Assembly: GCF_028330965.1 (NCBI RefSeq)
Contig: NZ_JAQMUB010000022.1
Location: forward strand, 30,484 to 94,483
Length of the DNA stretch: 64,000 bases
Direction of reading: 5' to 3'
DNA from: Oscillatoria sp. CS-180
GTDB taxonomy: Bacteria > Cyanobacteriota > Cyanobacteriia > Phormidesmidales > Phormidesmidaceae
In this document: one piece after another, positions 38,436 to 47,741 of the stretch
Numbering within the stretch: the first letter of the stretch is position 1
How the letters are laid out: every line of letters begins with the position of its first letter
Translations under genes and position numbers: made by a program
Notes under the pieces: generated by a model
Seen by the model: the letters and a program-made list of their open reading frames with translations, nothing else
Databases searched by the model: none
Told to the model about the DNA's origin: nothing

Positions 38436-38575
38436 GCTGCGCAACACTATCTGCCCGAACAGCCCAACAAAAACAGCCCAACGTGTCATTGATTTGTCCT
38501 TTTTATTCTTGAACATCCTCAATGGCTTAAGGGCAACATAGACTGAATGGTGTCTTCCTAGCCCCTGGTACGCCT

Positions 38576-39640
38576 ATGCTGGTACTTAAAGAATGGATTC
38601 AAGCGTTTCGTAAGAAGTACCTTACCGAAGGGCGTCGCGTATCGCCTCAAGCGCTGAAGCATATGTCTGAGAGTCTATTCGATGAGGCTAGACCCGGCAA
38701 TAGCTTTAAGGTTTTGACCCTGGGGGCCTGTGTAATTGCAACTTTCGGCTTGCTGGCTAATAGTACGGCTGTGATTATTGGGGCTATGCTCATTGCGCCG
38801 CTGATGCTGCCTATTCGGGGACTGTCCTTTGGCATTTTAGAAGCTGATCGAGACCTAATCCGTACTAGCATTCGCGCCATTTGTATTGGCACGGCTTTGG
38901 CGATCGCTGTATCAATGCTGCTAGGAATGATGGTCAACCTTTCAAACTACGGCAGCGAAGTTTGGGGACGTACTCGTCCTACTTTGTTGGATTTGGGAAT
39001 TGCCATCACGGCGGGTGCGCTAGCGGGGTTTGCCAAAATTGAGACTAAGCTGTCGAGTTCACTGGCAGGAACAGCGATCGCGGTCGCTTTGATGCCGCCT
39101 CTATGCGTGGTGGGTTTATGGTTGGCAAAGTTTGAATTTCAAACTGCGCTGGGTGCCATGCTGCTTTATATCACTAACCTGTTGGGAATCACATTGGCTT
39201 GTATGGTGGCTTTCCTTTGGGCAGGCTATTCTCCTCTAGACCGGGCGCGTCGTCCCCTTAGTCTCACGCTTGCCTTGACAGCTGTGTTGCTTGTACCACT
39301 AGGATTTACCTCATACAAGCTCATTCGACAGGATCGATTGGAGTCCAACCTCAGGCGAGCACTTCTAGATAGGACAATTACCTTTCAGCGCCTAAGACTT
39401 GTCGCCATGGAAACTGACTGGTTCCTCGATCCTCCCGCCGTCAACCTGACCGTCTACGCCACGGCTCCTGTAACCCCCGTTCAAGTCGATCTATTGGAAA
39501 AGTTTGTCGCCGATGAAATGGGGCGTCCCTTTCGCCTTGTGTTCGAGGTCAGCCGATTGGAAGAAGTCACCAGCACCCCGGTCAGTTCAATGGACGAAGG
39601 CAGCAGCATTGAGAGTCCCAACCGTTGGGAAGAAAATTAA
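38576..39640 (+). CDS. DUF389 membrane protein
   Basis: This 354-residue integral membrane protein has about six hydrophobic helices between residues 45 and 250. The DUF389 hallmark is NSTAVIIGAMLIAPLMLPIRG, with a second conserved stretch, AGTAIAVALMPPLCVVGL. Family members (TIGR00341/TIGR00271 type) are widespread and of unknown function, probably transporters. A cytoplasmic C-terminal domain (about 260-354) follows. The ATG at 38576 is at the normal distance from the first helix. It is monocistronic. Confidence 0.88.
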   Translation: MLVLKEWIQAFRKKYLTEGRRVSPQALKHMSESLFDEARPGNSFKVLTLGACVIATFGLLANSTAVIIGAMLIAPLMLPIRGLSFGILEADRDLIRTSIRAICIGTALAIAVSMLLGMMVNLSNYGSEVWGRTRPTLLDLGIAITAGALAGFAKIETKLSSSLAGTAIAVALMPPLCVVGLWLAKFEFQTALGAMLLYITNLLGITLACMVAFLWAGYSPLDRARRPLSLTLALTAVLLVPLGFTSYKLIRQDRLESNLRRALLDRTITFQRLRLVAMETDWFLDPPAVNLTVYATAPVTPVQVDLLEKFVADEMGRPFRLVFEVSRLEEVTSTPVSSMDEGSSIESPNRWEEN

Positions 39641-39940
39641 AGCTCTAATCGTCGTAAAGTGCATTCAAGCCAATAATGCACCGCAGCCTCAATGGGTAAG
39701 TCATTTCACCAGAAACCAAATTCCCAATCAGCAGATGATTGTCAGTTGTTCGGGAATCCGCTTCATGATACGGGCATCATCTCAGACGATTAACGAAGCG
39801 AATTTCTATACTGGTTGATGTAGAAAAGACTGGAGAGTCTAAAATCTGTTACCTCCAATCTACTGCTGGAAAATTGGGCGGATGATAGCGATCGCCATGC
39901 CTTGCTATCTGCCTGCATTAAAACTACGCAAGGAGTCGGT
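39641..39940. other. Spacer before Gly-rich membrane protein gene
   Basis: 300 bp with no gene or repeat that I can support. It includes a HIP1 octamer near 39888 and AAGGAGT just before the next start at 39941. Confidence 0.4.
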
Positions 39941-41281
39941 ATGAGCCAAAACACCGCTGTGATGAAAGCCGTTGAGTCTTTGGGCTATCGCGTTACGGTT
40001 GGCGATGTGGCGGCTCAGGCAGGACTTGACCTGAATATGGCCCAGCAAGGATTGAATGCCCTTGCTGCCGATACTCAGGCTCACTTACAGGTTTCCGATG
40101 CGGGCGAGATTGCCTACGAGTTCCCTAAAAGTTTTCGCGCTATTCTCCGCAACAAATATTGGCGCATTCGGTTTCAGCAGACGTGGGAGCGCGTCTGGAG
40201 CGTTCTGTTCTACATCATCCGAATTTCTTTCGGCATTCTGCTGCTACTTTCGATTGTGGTCATTATGGTTGCGATCGCTATCCTACTCATTGCGTTGTCA
40301 TCAGCCTCTCAAAAAGATGATGACCGAGGGGGTGGCTTTGGCGGTGGTGGCATGATCTTCATCCCCCGCTTCTGGATTGGTGACCTATATTGGCTTTTCA
40401 ATTACGACACACGCTACGGACGTCGTCGTCAGCGGGTTAGCCGTGGAGGTTCCAGAGGCCGCGCCGACGATAGCAACATGAATTTCCTGGAAGCGATCTT
40501 CTCCTTCCTATTCGGTGATGGAAATCCCAATGCTGATTTGGAGGAGCGTCGCTGGCAAGAAATTGGCACCGTGATTCAGAACAATGGTGGTGCGATCGTC
40601 GCTGAGCAGATTGTTCCTTATTTAGATAATGTTGGCGAGGGCTGGGCTAAGGAAGATGAAGATTATGCTTTGCCTGTCTTAACTAGATTCAACGGCATCC
40701 CTGAAGTCAGTCCTAAAGGCGACATCATCTACCACTTCCCTGAATTACAGGTGACAGCTCGTGATCGGGGGCGGTTAGCCGTTCCTGCTTATCTCAAAGA
40801 GATTCCTCAAAAGTTCAGTGAGGCTAGCAGCGGACAGATTGCTGGAGCAATCGGTTTAGGGATTTTCAACTTCGTCGGTGCACTAGTGCTGGGTGGACTC
40901 TTACAGGATCAGTCTGTTGTCGCTGAACTGGGCGGCTTCATTGCCTTCGTCAACGGTATTTATTGGATCTTGTTAGGATACGGCACTGCATTTTTGAGTA
41001 TCCCAGCCATCCGCTATTTCTGGGTTCAGCGTCGGAATGCTGCGATCGCCCACCGCAACGAAGAGCGGCAAGAACGGGCAATGGCCCTCAACGCTGCTGG
41101 TCCTGAACTTCATGAGAAGATCGACTTCGCTCGTCAGTTTGCCGCTCAAACAGTAGTGACTGAGGCTGATCTGGCCTACACTACGGCTAAGGATTTGACT
41201 GAGCAAGAATACGAACAGCGCGAAAAGCTGGATGCTGAGTGGCAGAAGCGCCTAGAGGCATCGGATGGTGGAACTTTGTAG
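39941..41281 (+). CDS. Cyanobacterial membrane protein with Gly-rich linker
   Basis: This 446-residue protein begins with a small helix-turn-helix-like segment (about 1-60: VTVGDVAAQAGLDLNMAQQGLNALA). A transmembrane segment (about 88-118), a Gly-rich linker (RGGGFGGGGM), an Arg-rich patch, a second helix-turn-helix-like segment (about 195-270), and two more membrane segments (about 300-360) follow. I recall similar proteins in cyanobacteria only as hypotheticals. The ATG at 39941 is chosen because AAGGAGT precedes it; an upstream TTG is rejected. The mix of winged-helix-like and membrane parts suggests a membrane-tethered sensor or adaptor; this is inference. Confidence 0.7.
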   Translation: MSQNTAVMKAVESLGYRVTVGDVAAQAGLDLNMAQQGLNALAADTQAHLQVSDAGEIAYEFPKSFRAILRNKYWRIRFQQTWERVWSVLFYIIRISFGILLLLSIVVIMVAIAILLIALSSASQKDDDRGGGFGGGGMIFIPRFWIGDLYWLFNYDTRYGRRRQRVSRGGSRGRADDSNMNFLEAIFSFLFGDGNPNADLEERRWQEIGTVIQNNGGAIVAEQIVPYLDNVGEGWAKEDEDYALPVLTRFNGIPEVSPKGDIIYHFPELQVTARDRGRLAVPAYLKEIPQKFSEASSGQIAGAIGLGIFNFVGALVLGGLLQDQSVVAELGGFIAFVNGIYWILLGYGTAFLSIPAIRYFWVQRRNAAIAHRNEERQERAMALNAAGPELHEKIDFARQFAAQTVVTEADLAYTTAKDLTEQEYEQREKLDAEWQKRLEASDGGTL

Positions 41282-41963
41282 GCATGCCTTATGGCGAGTT
41301 GATGAGATTGAGGCGTCCTTGTTCTTTATTCTTTCAATGCTGAACTGTAGCTGTCGCTGATTTCGTTAGGACAAGACGGCAAGTCATCTGGCTATGTGCT
41401 GAGGCCCCGGAGACTACTGGATGCACAAGCCTAGATGACGCTAAAGCTGTAATTTGCTGTCAAATTGAATAGCGGCACTCTAGTGAGTATTGATTCAGAC
41501 AAAGCTAGAGCTGAAGTTCTGCCAAGATGCTGAGAGAGCGACTTCAAAGAACAGTTGATGTCAGCTTCGTTGCATTAATTGAAAACCTAACAGCTGTAAA
41601 TTTATACATCTTTTGATGTACTGATATTTTCTGAGATGTATGCGTTTCGATTTAATCGCTTTTTCTTTCGTTCCGCAGCTGCTAAACTCAGCACAATTTT
41701 TCTCTTAGCGATCGCATACGTTCATAAGTAGCATTTCTTCACAAAGCTGAAGTTGTTGCGTTAGGTTTGGCGAGGATTGACTATCCTGCGATGTGTAGGG
41801 TTTCTCATTAACTTCAGCCCTTTATGCTGCTCTATGGATCTCATAAAAAAAGCTGAATTTTCGTCTCCAAATTGACTTGTTACCTACAAAATTGATCAAG
41901 ATATTCTGTGTTCTGGAAACGCTTTTGCCACTCTATCAATGCTGGACAGCATGTTAGTCAGCT
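41282..41963. other. Long spacer with a repeat and small hairpins
   Basis: About 680 bp without a gene. It contains a MITE-like repeat (41346-41451), and a TACATC-TTTT-GATGTA hairpin (41605-41620) followed by another GATGTA at 41635. The remainder is AT-rich and shows nothing recognisable. Confidence 0.45.
41346..41451 (+). mobile_element. MITE-like repeat, full copy
   Basis: The unit begins TGTAGCTGTCGCTGATTTCG, contains TTAGGACAAGACGGC and CATCTGGCTATGTGCT, and ends GCCTAGATGACGCTAAAGCT. It has the same length (106 bp) and block order as the copy at 201-305. Confidence 0.7.
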
Positions 41964-42458
41964 ATGACACAATCTCTTATGACAGAACAGACTTCTACCT
42001 CAGCGGATTCTCAAGCCTGTCGAATTCCGATTGTTAAATCTCACAGGGATTATCAGGTCTTTCGTATTCATCCAGACGATCGCAACCGATTAGCGTTGGT
42101 GTTCGATCCCAAAACAGCCGATGTTTCGCTGACCTATTGTGTAGAAATCTTCGATGTTGGCGGCAAAACTCCCTCTCACCATCACCGTGCTGCTGTTGAA
42201 ATGTTTTACGTAATCAAGGGAGAAGGAGAAGCGGTTTGTGATGGTAAAGTGGTGCCTCTACGGACGGGGGATAGTATTCTCATTCCTAACAGTGGCATTC
42301 ATGAAGTTCGCAATGTGGGCAGCGATCGCCTCTACATGCTTTGCATCATGGTACCTAATGAAGATTTTGCCGAGTTGATTCGGAATGGTGTCCCTGACGA
42401 GCTTGATGAAGAAGATCTACGGGTATTGAATCGAACCGATGTTCTAACGGCTTGTTGA
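41964..42458 (+). CDS. Cupin domain protein
   Basis: This 164-residue single cupin has the metal-ligand motif GGKTPSHHHRAAVEMFYVIKG (motif 1, His cluster plus Glu) and GDSILIPNSGIHEVRNVG (motif 2). Compared with the 122-residue cupin at 12744 it has an N-terminal extension and an acidic C-terminal tail (PDELDEEDLRVLN). Metal binding is likely but the reaction is unknown. The ATG at 41964 is used; an internal ATG five codons later is also possible. The spacer upstream is long, so the promoter is local. It is convergent with the PEP-utilising enzyme gene. Confidence 0.82.
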   Translation: MTQSLMTEQTSTSADSQACRIPIVKSHRDYQVFRIHPDDRNRLALVFDPKTADVSLTYCVEIFDVGGKTPSHHHRAAVEMFYVIKGEGEAVCDGKVVPLRTGDSILIPNSGIHEVRNVGSDRLYMLCIMVPNEDFAELIRNGVPDELDEEDLRVLNRTDVLTAC

Positions 42459-42486
42459 TTATGTTGAGATGAAAACAGGATTGACT

Positions 42487-44739
42487 CTATTGTTCTTCTG
42501 TAATGCGATGAAGAATCTGTGACATGGCCTCTAGCGCTGCAACATCAACCGAAATGTCTGTCATTCCTTGCCGAATAGTCGCTTCAACGGAACTGGGGTG
42601 CAGTATAGGTGAAACACCACACAGCTGACAGGGAATGTCTAGACTGCGAGCGTGTTGAATGAGTTGAGCGATCGCCATTTCAACAGCTGGGTGAACTACA
42701 TCGAAATACTCCGAAAAAAGACCTTGGTCTCGATCAATTCCCAGCAGGAGTTGAGTGAGGTCATGGGAGCCGATGGCGATGCCTTGAACACCCGCCGCTA
42801 CATAGCGAGGGAGTAGAAAAAGTACTGAAGGCACTTCTGCCATGATCCATAGCTTAAAATGCTCGCTCTGATCGAGACCAGCTGCTTGTATGAGGTTCTT
42901 GCAGTCAATAAATTCTTCCACTGTGCGGACAAACGGCAGAATAACGTGCAAATTATCGTATCCCTCGTTCTGCAATCTGTTCAGAAGTTCGAGTTCCAGT
43001 TGAAAGAAAGCCGGATGCTGACGGTAGCTGAAGGCTCCCCGTAGTCCAATCATGGGATTCGATTCAACTGCGGGAGCACCCGTAAGTTGAGCAAACTCGT
43101 TTGAGCGAATATCTAAAGTTCGGTATCTTACAGGGCGAGGAAAAAAGGCTTGTAGAATAGGACGAAGCTGTTCCAGGAGGCGCTGTATCAAGATCTCCTG
43201 TTGCTCGGCTTTGATCCACTGATAAGGATGCTGGCGGTCTAGCACCGACATCATCAGCCATTCTGATCGCAATAGCCCAACACCTGCAACAGGCAGTGAT
43301 GCAATTGCGGCTACAGTGTCAGGTTGACTTAGATTCAGCCAGATTTTAGTTTGATCAGCCCTATTCAAAGCCGACGATGGTGGCGCAAAGGTCGCCGTTG
43401 CAGCCCATGTTTCCTCTGATAAAACAGATCGGGTTTCTATGAGACCGCGATCGCCATCTAAACGTAAGATATCGCCCGTGTGAAAGCGTTCAGTGGCTTG
43501 AGGCATACCGACAATGGCGGGTAAACCTAACTCTCTGGCAAGCACAGCAGCATGACTAGTCAAACCACCCCTTTCAGAGACAATACCAGCGGCTGTCTTC
43601 AGAAGCGGCAACCACTCCGGCAGCACTTCTGATGCCACCACAATATGCCGATGAGCCGAGGTTGGAAGAGGGCTATCTGTTTTGAGGACAAGCGCAATTC
43701 CTTCACTTTTGCCGCCAGAGGCAGCGTAACCCGAAGCTGGGTGACGAGTTTGGTTCACCGATGTTGAAGGGGGCGGGGCTACCATCGGCCACCAGCCAGC
43801 CCAGAGCACCTGCAGCGTGTCGCCTGAGTCCGTCAAACTCCAGCCGACACGCAGGGTGCGATCTGACCAGCTATTTAGCCGCTTGGCTAACGTCCACAGC
43901 TGTGCTGCTGTCGTCTCATTAACGATCTCCAAAGCGGTTTGTGTTTGTGGGCGAGTTACCCAGCAGTTGTTAGACGAATAGATAGACAGAGCATGATTGG
44001 CAAGATGATAGCTTTGCTCTTGATATCCTGCTTGCCATTTGAAACGAGGAGAGTCGGGTAAACGCCCCCGAAAGGTATCGGGGTAGCATTCTGCGATCGC
44101 TTCCGGTAAACCACACACCGCCTCAAGCACCATCTGATTAGCTTGAACGGTCAGCGTACCGGATAATACTGTTGGATCTATCCGCTGAACAACAATCGCC
44201 ACCTCTATTTCGCTTGGATGATCGGGAGGCGTAACCGAATGGGTTTGGCTCCATCTGTTCCAAAATGTCAGACTTTTAGCATTCAAAACCGAGAGCCAAA
44301 GCCGTTTGACAGCGGTATTCAGAGCCTCAGGCTCTGCCCAACACAAAGGAGCTTCCAACATTTGCGTGAAGGGGATTGTAGGCATATCGTTGCCAAACCA
44401 CAACGAGGGCCAAAGCCGCACGACTGTCCCTTCAACTCCAAGCAGTGACTCAGGCCAGGGAAGGCTCAGTGACAAGTTCAGTAGGGGATGCTGAAGTCGC
44501 CTAGCCAAGTGCGACACAGAATATTCCTTAGACTGCCAAAGTAGATGGGGCCAGTCTGCATAAAGGGGTTCGCGGGCAGTCAGCTTTTGTAATGTCTTCC
44601 GAAACTCTGCGGCGGGGACAATCCAACTGTCTGGTATCGACTGTCCTTCCCGCTGAAGCTGATGTAGCAAGTGGGCCATTTCCCCTATTTGCTGAGGGGT
44701 ATCATCTGCGATCGCTTTGAGCGGATGGAACGAGATCAT
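42487..44739 (-). CDS. PEP-utilising enzyme (PEP synthase-like)
   Basis: This 750-residue protein is built like phosphoenolpyruvate synthase / PPDK. A divergent ATP-grasp part (about 1-320) has weak motifs (GEMAHLLHQLQREGQSIPDSW, IVVQRIDPTVLSGTL). A swivelling phosphohistidine domain is clear (GGLTSHAAVLARELGLPAIVG, His about 399). A C-terminal TIM barrel (about 460-745) has GLLRSEWLM, GLRGAFSYRQHP, MAEVPSVLF, GSHDLTQLLLG and a Cys in CQLCGVSP. Because the ATP-grasp part is eroded, it may not be a true PEP synthase; a specialised phosphotransfer role is possible. Start ATG at 44739. Confidence 0.82.
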   Translation of the reverse strand: MISFHPLKAIADDTPQQIGEMAHLLHQLQREGQSIPDSWIVPAAEFRKTLQKLTAREPLYADWPHLLWQSKEYSVSHLARRLQHPLLNLSLSLPWPESLLGVEGTVVRLWPSLWFGNDMPTIPFTQMLEAPLCWAEPEALNTAVKRLWLSVLNAKSLTFWNRWSQTHSVTPPDHPSEIEVAIVVQRIDPTVLSGTLTVQANQMVLEAVCGLPEAIAECYPDTFRGRLPDSPRFKWQAGYQEQSYHLANHALSIYSSNNCWVTRPQTQTALEIVNETTAAQLWTLAKRLNSWSDRTLRVGWSLTDSGDTLQVLWAGWWPMVAPPPSTSVNQTRHPASGYAASGGKSEGIALVLKTDSPLPTSAHRHIVVASEVLPEWLPLLKTAAGIVSERGGLTSHAAVLARELGLPAIVGMPQATERFHTGDILRLDGDRGLIETRSVLSEETWAATATFAPPSSALNRADQTKIWLNLSQPDTVAAIASLPVAGVGLLRSEWLMMSVLDRQHPYQWIKAEQQEILIQRLLEQLRPILQAFFPRPVRYRTLDIRSNEFAQLTGAPAVESNPMIGLRGAFSYRQHPAFFQLELELLNRLQNEGYDNLHVILPFVRTVEEFIDCKNLIQAAGLDQSEHFKLWIMAEVPSVLFLLPRYVAAGVQGIAIGSHDLTQLLLGIDRDQGLFSEYFDVVHPAVEMAIAQLIQHARSLDIPCQLCGVSPILHPSSVEATIRQGMTDISVDVAALEAMSQILHRITEEQ

Positions 44740-45151
44740 GAAAATCCAGAAGAAGGACCGATATGGATTAGCAGCGATAGGCCTGAAGCATGGCGATGTT
44801 GTTCACTGTTCGCAAATGTGTGGCTGGACCAGCGAAGTTGCTTAAGTCTAAAAGCGAACTAGAGAAAACCTGGAAAGATTTCTCATTGTTTTCACCCTGT
44901 CACATCAAGAAAATATATGGAAACAATAGATACACCGAAGTGGGCCTTTGAAATTTTTGTAAAACAACCCACAGCCATTGCTGCCTGTTAGCTGGACGAG
45001 GTTCATGACACTAACACGTGATTTTCTATCTCAAAAGGTTAGTCAGAGATGGTGCGAATTTGAATCTGACTGTGTTCAGTCCCATGCTGATTCATCCCAC
45101 AGAACTTAGAGCTGTAACGCCGTTCTCTGTTGAATCAGTTCACAGAGAATC
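44740..45151. other. Spacer upstream of comF
   Basis: About 410 bp between divergent genes. I see no gene, RNA or repeat with support, only AT-rich DNA that should carry promoters for the PEP enzyme gene and comF. Confidence 0.35.
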
Positions 45152-45181
45152 ATGCATCTTCACCAAAGCAGGATTACCAAA

Positions 45182-45868
45182 ATGTTGATTCGATCTCTTA
45201 AGGGCCTATCAGATTTATTCTTGCATCAAAATTGTCCTTTGTGCGATCGCTCCGCCCCCACAGAACTTTGTACCAGCTGTTGGCGGCAGATCCAACAATG
45301 CGCTCAGGCTCAACCCGCATCTACCACGCCGGACGCATTGGTGTTGTTTGCTTGGGGCGATTATCGAGACGGCCTAAAGCAAGCGATCGCAGCACTGAAG
45401 TACGACAATAATCCGCAGTTGGCGATGCCGTTGGGGAAGGCTTTGGGCCATCATTGGCAGCAGTTTCCTATCCAGTTGCAGCGATCGCCTCTGGTGGTTC
45501 CAATTCCGATGCATCGTGCGAAACAGCGAAAACGAGGATTTAATCAGGCAGAGCTGCTGGCAAGGGCTTTTTGTGAGCAAACAGGATTACCTTTGCACAC
45601 CACAGGTCTGATTCGCCGGGTTGCCACCGTGCCCCAGTTCAGTCTAGGTCTGCAAGAGCGACAGCAAAATTTGGCAGGGGCTTTTGCTCTGGGTCCAGCT
45701 TTTTTGCGGAGACCTCCCCAACGACCAGTGCTGCTGCTAGATGACATCTACACTACGGGAACGACGGTCAAGATTGCGGCAGCAGAGTTACGACGACACC
45801 GTATATCTGTTTGTGGTGTTGCGGTGATTGCAAGAACCCTGTTTGAGACGGAGGGAAAGGACAGGTGA
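45182..45868 (+). CDS. comF: ComF family phosphoribosyltransferase-like protein
   Basis: This 228-residue ComF-type protein has an N-terminal four-Cys zinc-finger-like region (CPLCDRSAPTELCTSCW) and a PRTase domain with the PRPP loop VLLLDDIYTTGTTVKIAA. In naturally competent bacteria ComF (ComFC) takes part in DNA uptake and processing; cyanobacterial homologues are needed for transformation in studied strains. The ATG at 45182 (MLIRSLKGLSDLF) is preferred; an ATG ten codons upstream is possible. A 6-bp stem (TGAAGC/GCTTCA, 45866-45887) overlaps the stop codon but lacks a T-run. Confidence 0.88.
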   Translation: MLIRSLKGLSDLFLHQNCPLCDRSAPTELCTSCWRQIQQCAQAQPASTTPDALVLFAWGDYRDGLKQAIAALKYDNNPQLAMPLGKALGHHWQQFPIQLQRSPLVVPIPMHRAKQRKRGFNQAELLARAFCEQTGLPLHTTGLIRRVATVPQFSLGLQERQQNLAGAFALGPAFLRRPPQRPVLLLDDIYTTGTTVKIAAAELRRHRISVCGVAVIARTLFETEGKDR

Positions 45869-46032
45869 AGCATGAATTCACGCTTCATACAAAGTAGGCT
45901 TTGGCGTGGATAAGTGATCTGGAACGGCATGGCTACAACTTTATTAAGAGGGGCTTTAACCTACACCGCTCCTAGCCATGACAGAACAAGTGATAGAGGC
46001 TATAGTTTGCTCCATTGCTTCTTTCTGTTCCC

Positions 46033-47283
46033 ATGACTTCTTTATTGCTGCGTCAAGGTCGTTTAGTGACAGATCCCGAAGCCACGGTTGATGTGGCAAT
46101 TCAAGACGGTGCGATCGCTGATATTGGCCCTCATCTGGATGTTTCTTCTGATCAGGTCATCGACCTAGAGGGAAGGCTCATCAGTCCGCCGTTCGTAGAA
46201 TCTCACATTCACCTGGATTCGGCATTGACGGCAGGTCAACCGCGATGGAATCAGAGCGGCACGCTATTTGAGGGCATTGAAATTTGGCGAGAACGGAAGC
46301 AATCGTTGTCGATTGAGGATGTGAAGGAGCGGGCGATCGCTGCGTTGAAGCTTCAAGCTAGCCAAGGCGTATTGTTTGTTCGCAGCCATGCTGATGTCAG
46401 TGAACCGACTCAAACTCCTCTTAAGGCTCTACTAGAGGTCCGCGAAGCGGTTAAAGATTGGCTTACATTACAAGTGGTTGCCTTTCCCCAAGACGGCATC
46501 TACAGCGGAACTGGCAATGCTGAACGGCTGCGAGAAGCGCTTGAACTTGGAGCTGATGTTGTGGGCGGCATCCCTCACTACGAGCTGACACGGGAGGATG
46601 GCGTCAGGTCTATTCAATACGTTTTCGATTTAGCCCAGCAATATGACCGACTCATCGATATTCACTGTGACGAAATCGACGATGAGCAATCTCGGTTTTT
46701 GGAAGTAGTGGCAGCAGAAGCCATCCGCCGAAATATGGGAGAGCGAGTAACCGCTAGTCATACAACGGCATTCGGTTCCTACAACGATGCCTATGCCTTT
46801 AAACTCATGGGTTTTATAGAGCAAGCTGGCATTAACTTCATTTCTAATCCTCTAATCAACTTAACGCTTCAAGGCAGAACAGATACCTATCCCAAACGAC
46901 GCGGATTAACTCGTGTTAAAGAGCTTTGGCAAAACAAATTGAACGTCAGTCTGGGGCACGACTGCATTCAGGATCCTTGGTACAACTTGGGGAGCGGTAA
47001 TTTATTAGAAGTTGCTTCAATGGCGGTTCATGCTTGCCAAATGACTGGAAAAGATGAGTTAATTGCCTGCTACGAAATGATTACGACAAATGGTGCCAAA
47101 ACACTTCAAATTTCCGATAGATATGGGCTCGAAATCGGTAAACCTGCCAACCTGATCGTTATAAATGCGGAGGATGCGATCGCGGCAATTCGGGATCGAG
47201 CCGTCGTCTGTCATGTTATTTCTCAGGGAAATCATCTAGTTTCTACAACTCCTGCTATGACCACTTGGCAAATATCCGTATGA
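46033..47283 (+). CDS. CodA-like cytosine deaminase / amidohydrolase
   Basis: This 416-residue amidohydrolase is collinear with E. coli CodA. The metal HxH is in ESHIHLDSAL, the next blocks are NQSGTLFEGIE, HCDEIDDEQSRF and ASHTTAF, and the catalytic Asp is in GHDCIQDPWY. E. coli CodA reads GHDD there; the second Asp (D314), which lines the substrate pocket, is Cys here. The protein is therefore a metal-dependent deaminase of a pyrimidine- or triazine-like ring, but cytosine is not assured. The ATG at 46033 (MTSLLLRQGRLV) is chosen over a TTG six codons upstream. It is monocistronic. Confidence 0.85.
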   Translation: MTSLLLRQGRLVTDPEATVDVAIQDGAIADIGPHLDVSSDQVIDLEGRLISPPFVESHIHLDSALTAGQPRWNQSGTLFEGIEIWRERKQSLSIEDVKERAIAALKLQASQGVLFVRSHADVSEPTQTPLKALLEVREAVKDWLTLQVVAFPQDGIYSGTGNAERLREALELGADVVGGIPHYELTREDGVRSIQYVFDLAQQYDRLIDIHCDEIDDEQSRFLEVVAAEAIRRNMGERVTASHTTAFGSYNDAYAFKLMGFIEQAGINFISNPLINLTLQGRTDTYPKRRGLTRVKELWQNKLNVSLGHDCIQDPWYNLGSGNLLEVASMAVHACQMTGKDELIACYEMITTNGAKTLQISDRYGLEIGKPANLIVINAEDAIAAIRDRAVVCHVISQGNHLVSTTPAMTTWQISV

Positions 47284-47657
47284 ATAAGGTAATGCCACTT
47301 TTTAATCATTTTTTATTTTTTCGTAGTTTCAAGAATTGTACCCCAACGTTAAGACTGCTTCAATGTTGTTGATTAGACGACATTGAACACAAATAAGGGG
47401 TAATATGATCGTACTCTCTGAGGAAATCGGTCAGACGAATAGACTTTTTGTTAGTTAAAAAGAGAAATGAATACGACTTTAAAGGTAGTCTAATAACTTT
47501 TTTCTGAAATTTATGAAATGCGTATTTCAGGAAGAGTTTTTCTTGTTCAAAATTTTATATTTTTGATAATGATTGCTGTATTTACGTGGGTCAAAAATAG
47601 CAAGCTTCAGCGTATATATTCCGATGACGTACGCTCAATGCTTAAAAGATTATAGGT
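47284..47657. other. AT-rich spacer before the c-di-GMP gene
   Basis: About 370 bp, strongly AT-rich (runs such as CATTTTTTATTTTTTCG). I see no gene or repeat. It should carry the promoter of the next gene. Confidence 0.35.
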
Positions 47658-47741
47658 TTGGATCAAGGGCTTTTAGGAATCCCAGAGCAGATTTTTCAGA
47701 AGACCTCGGATGTTGTTGATGGCTTGTTTCTGTGGACTTCA

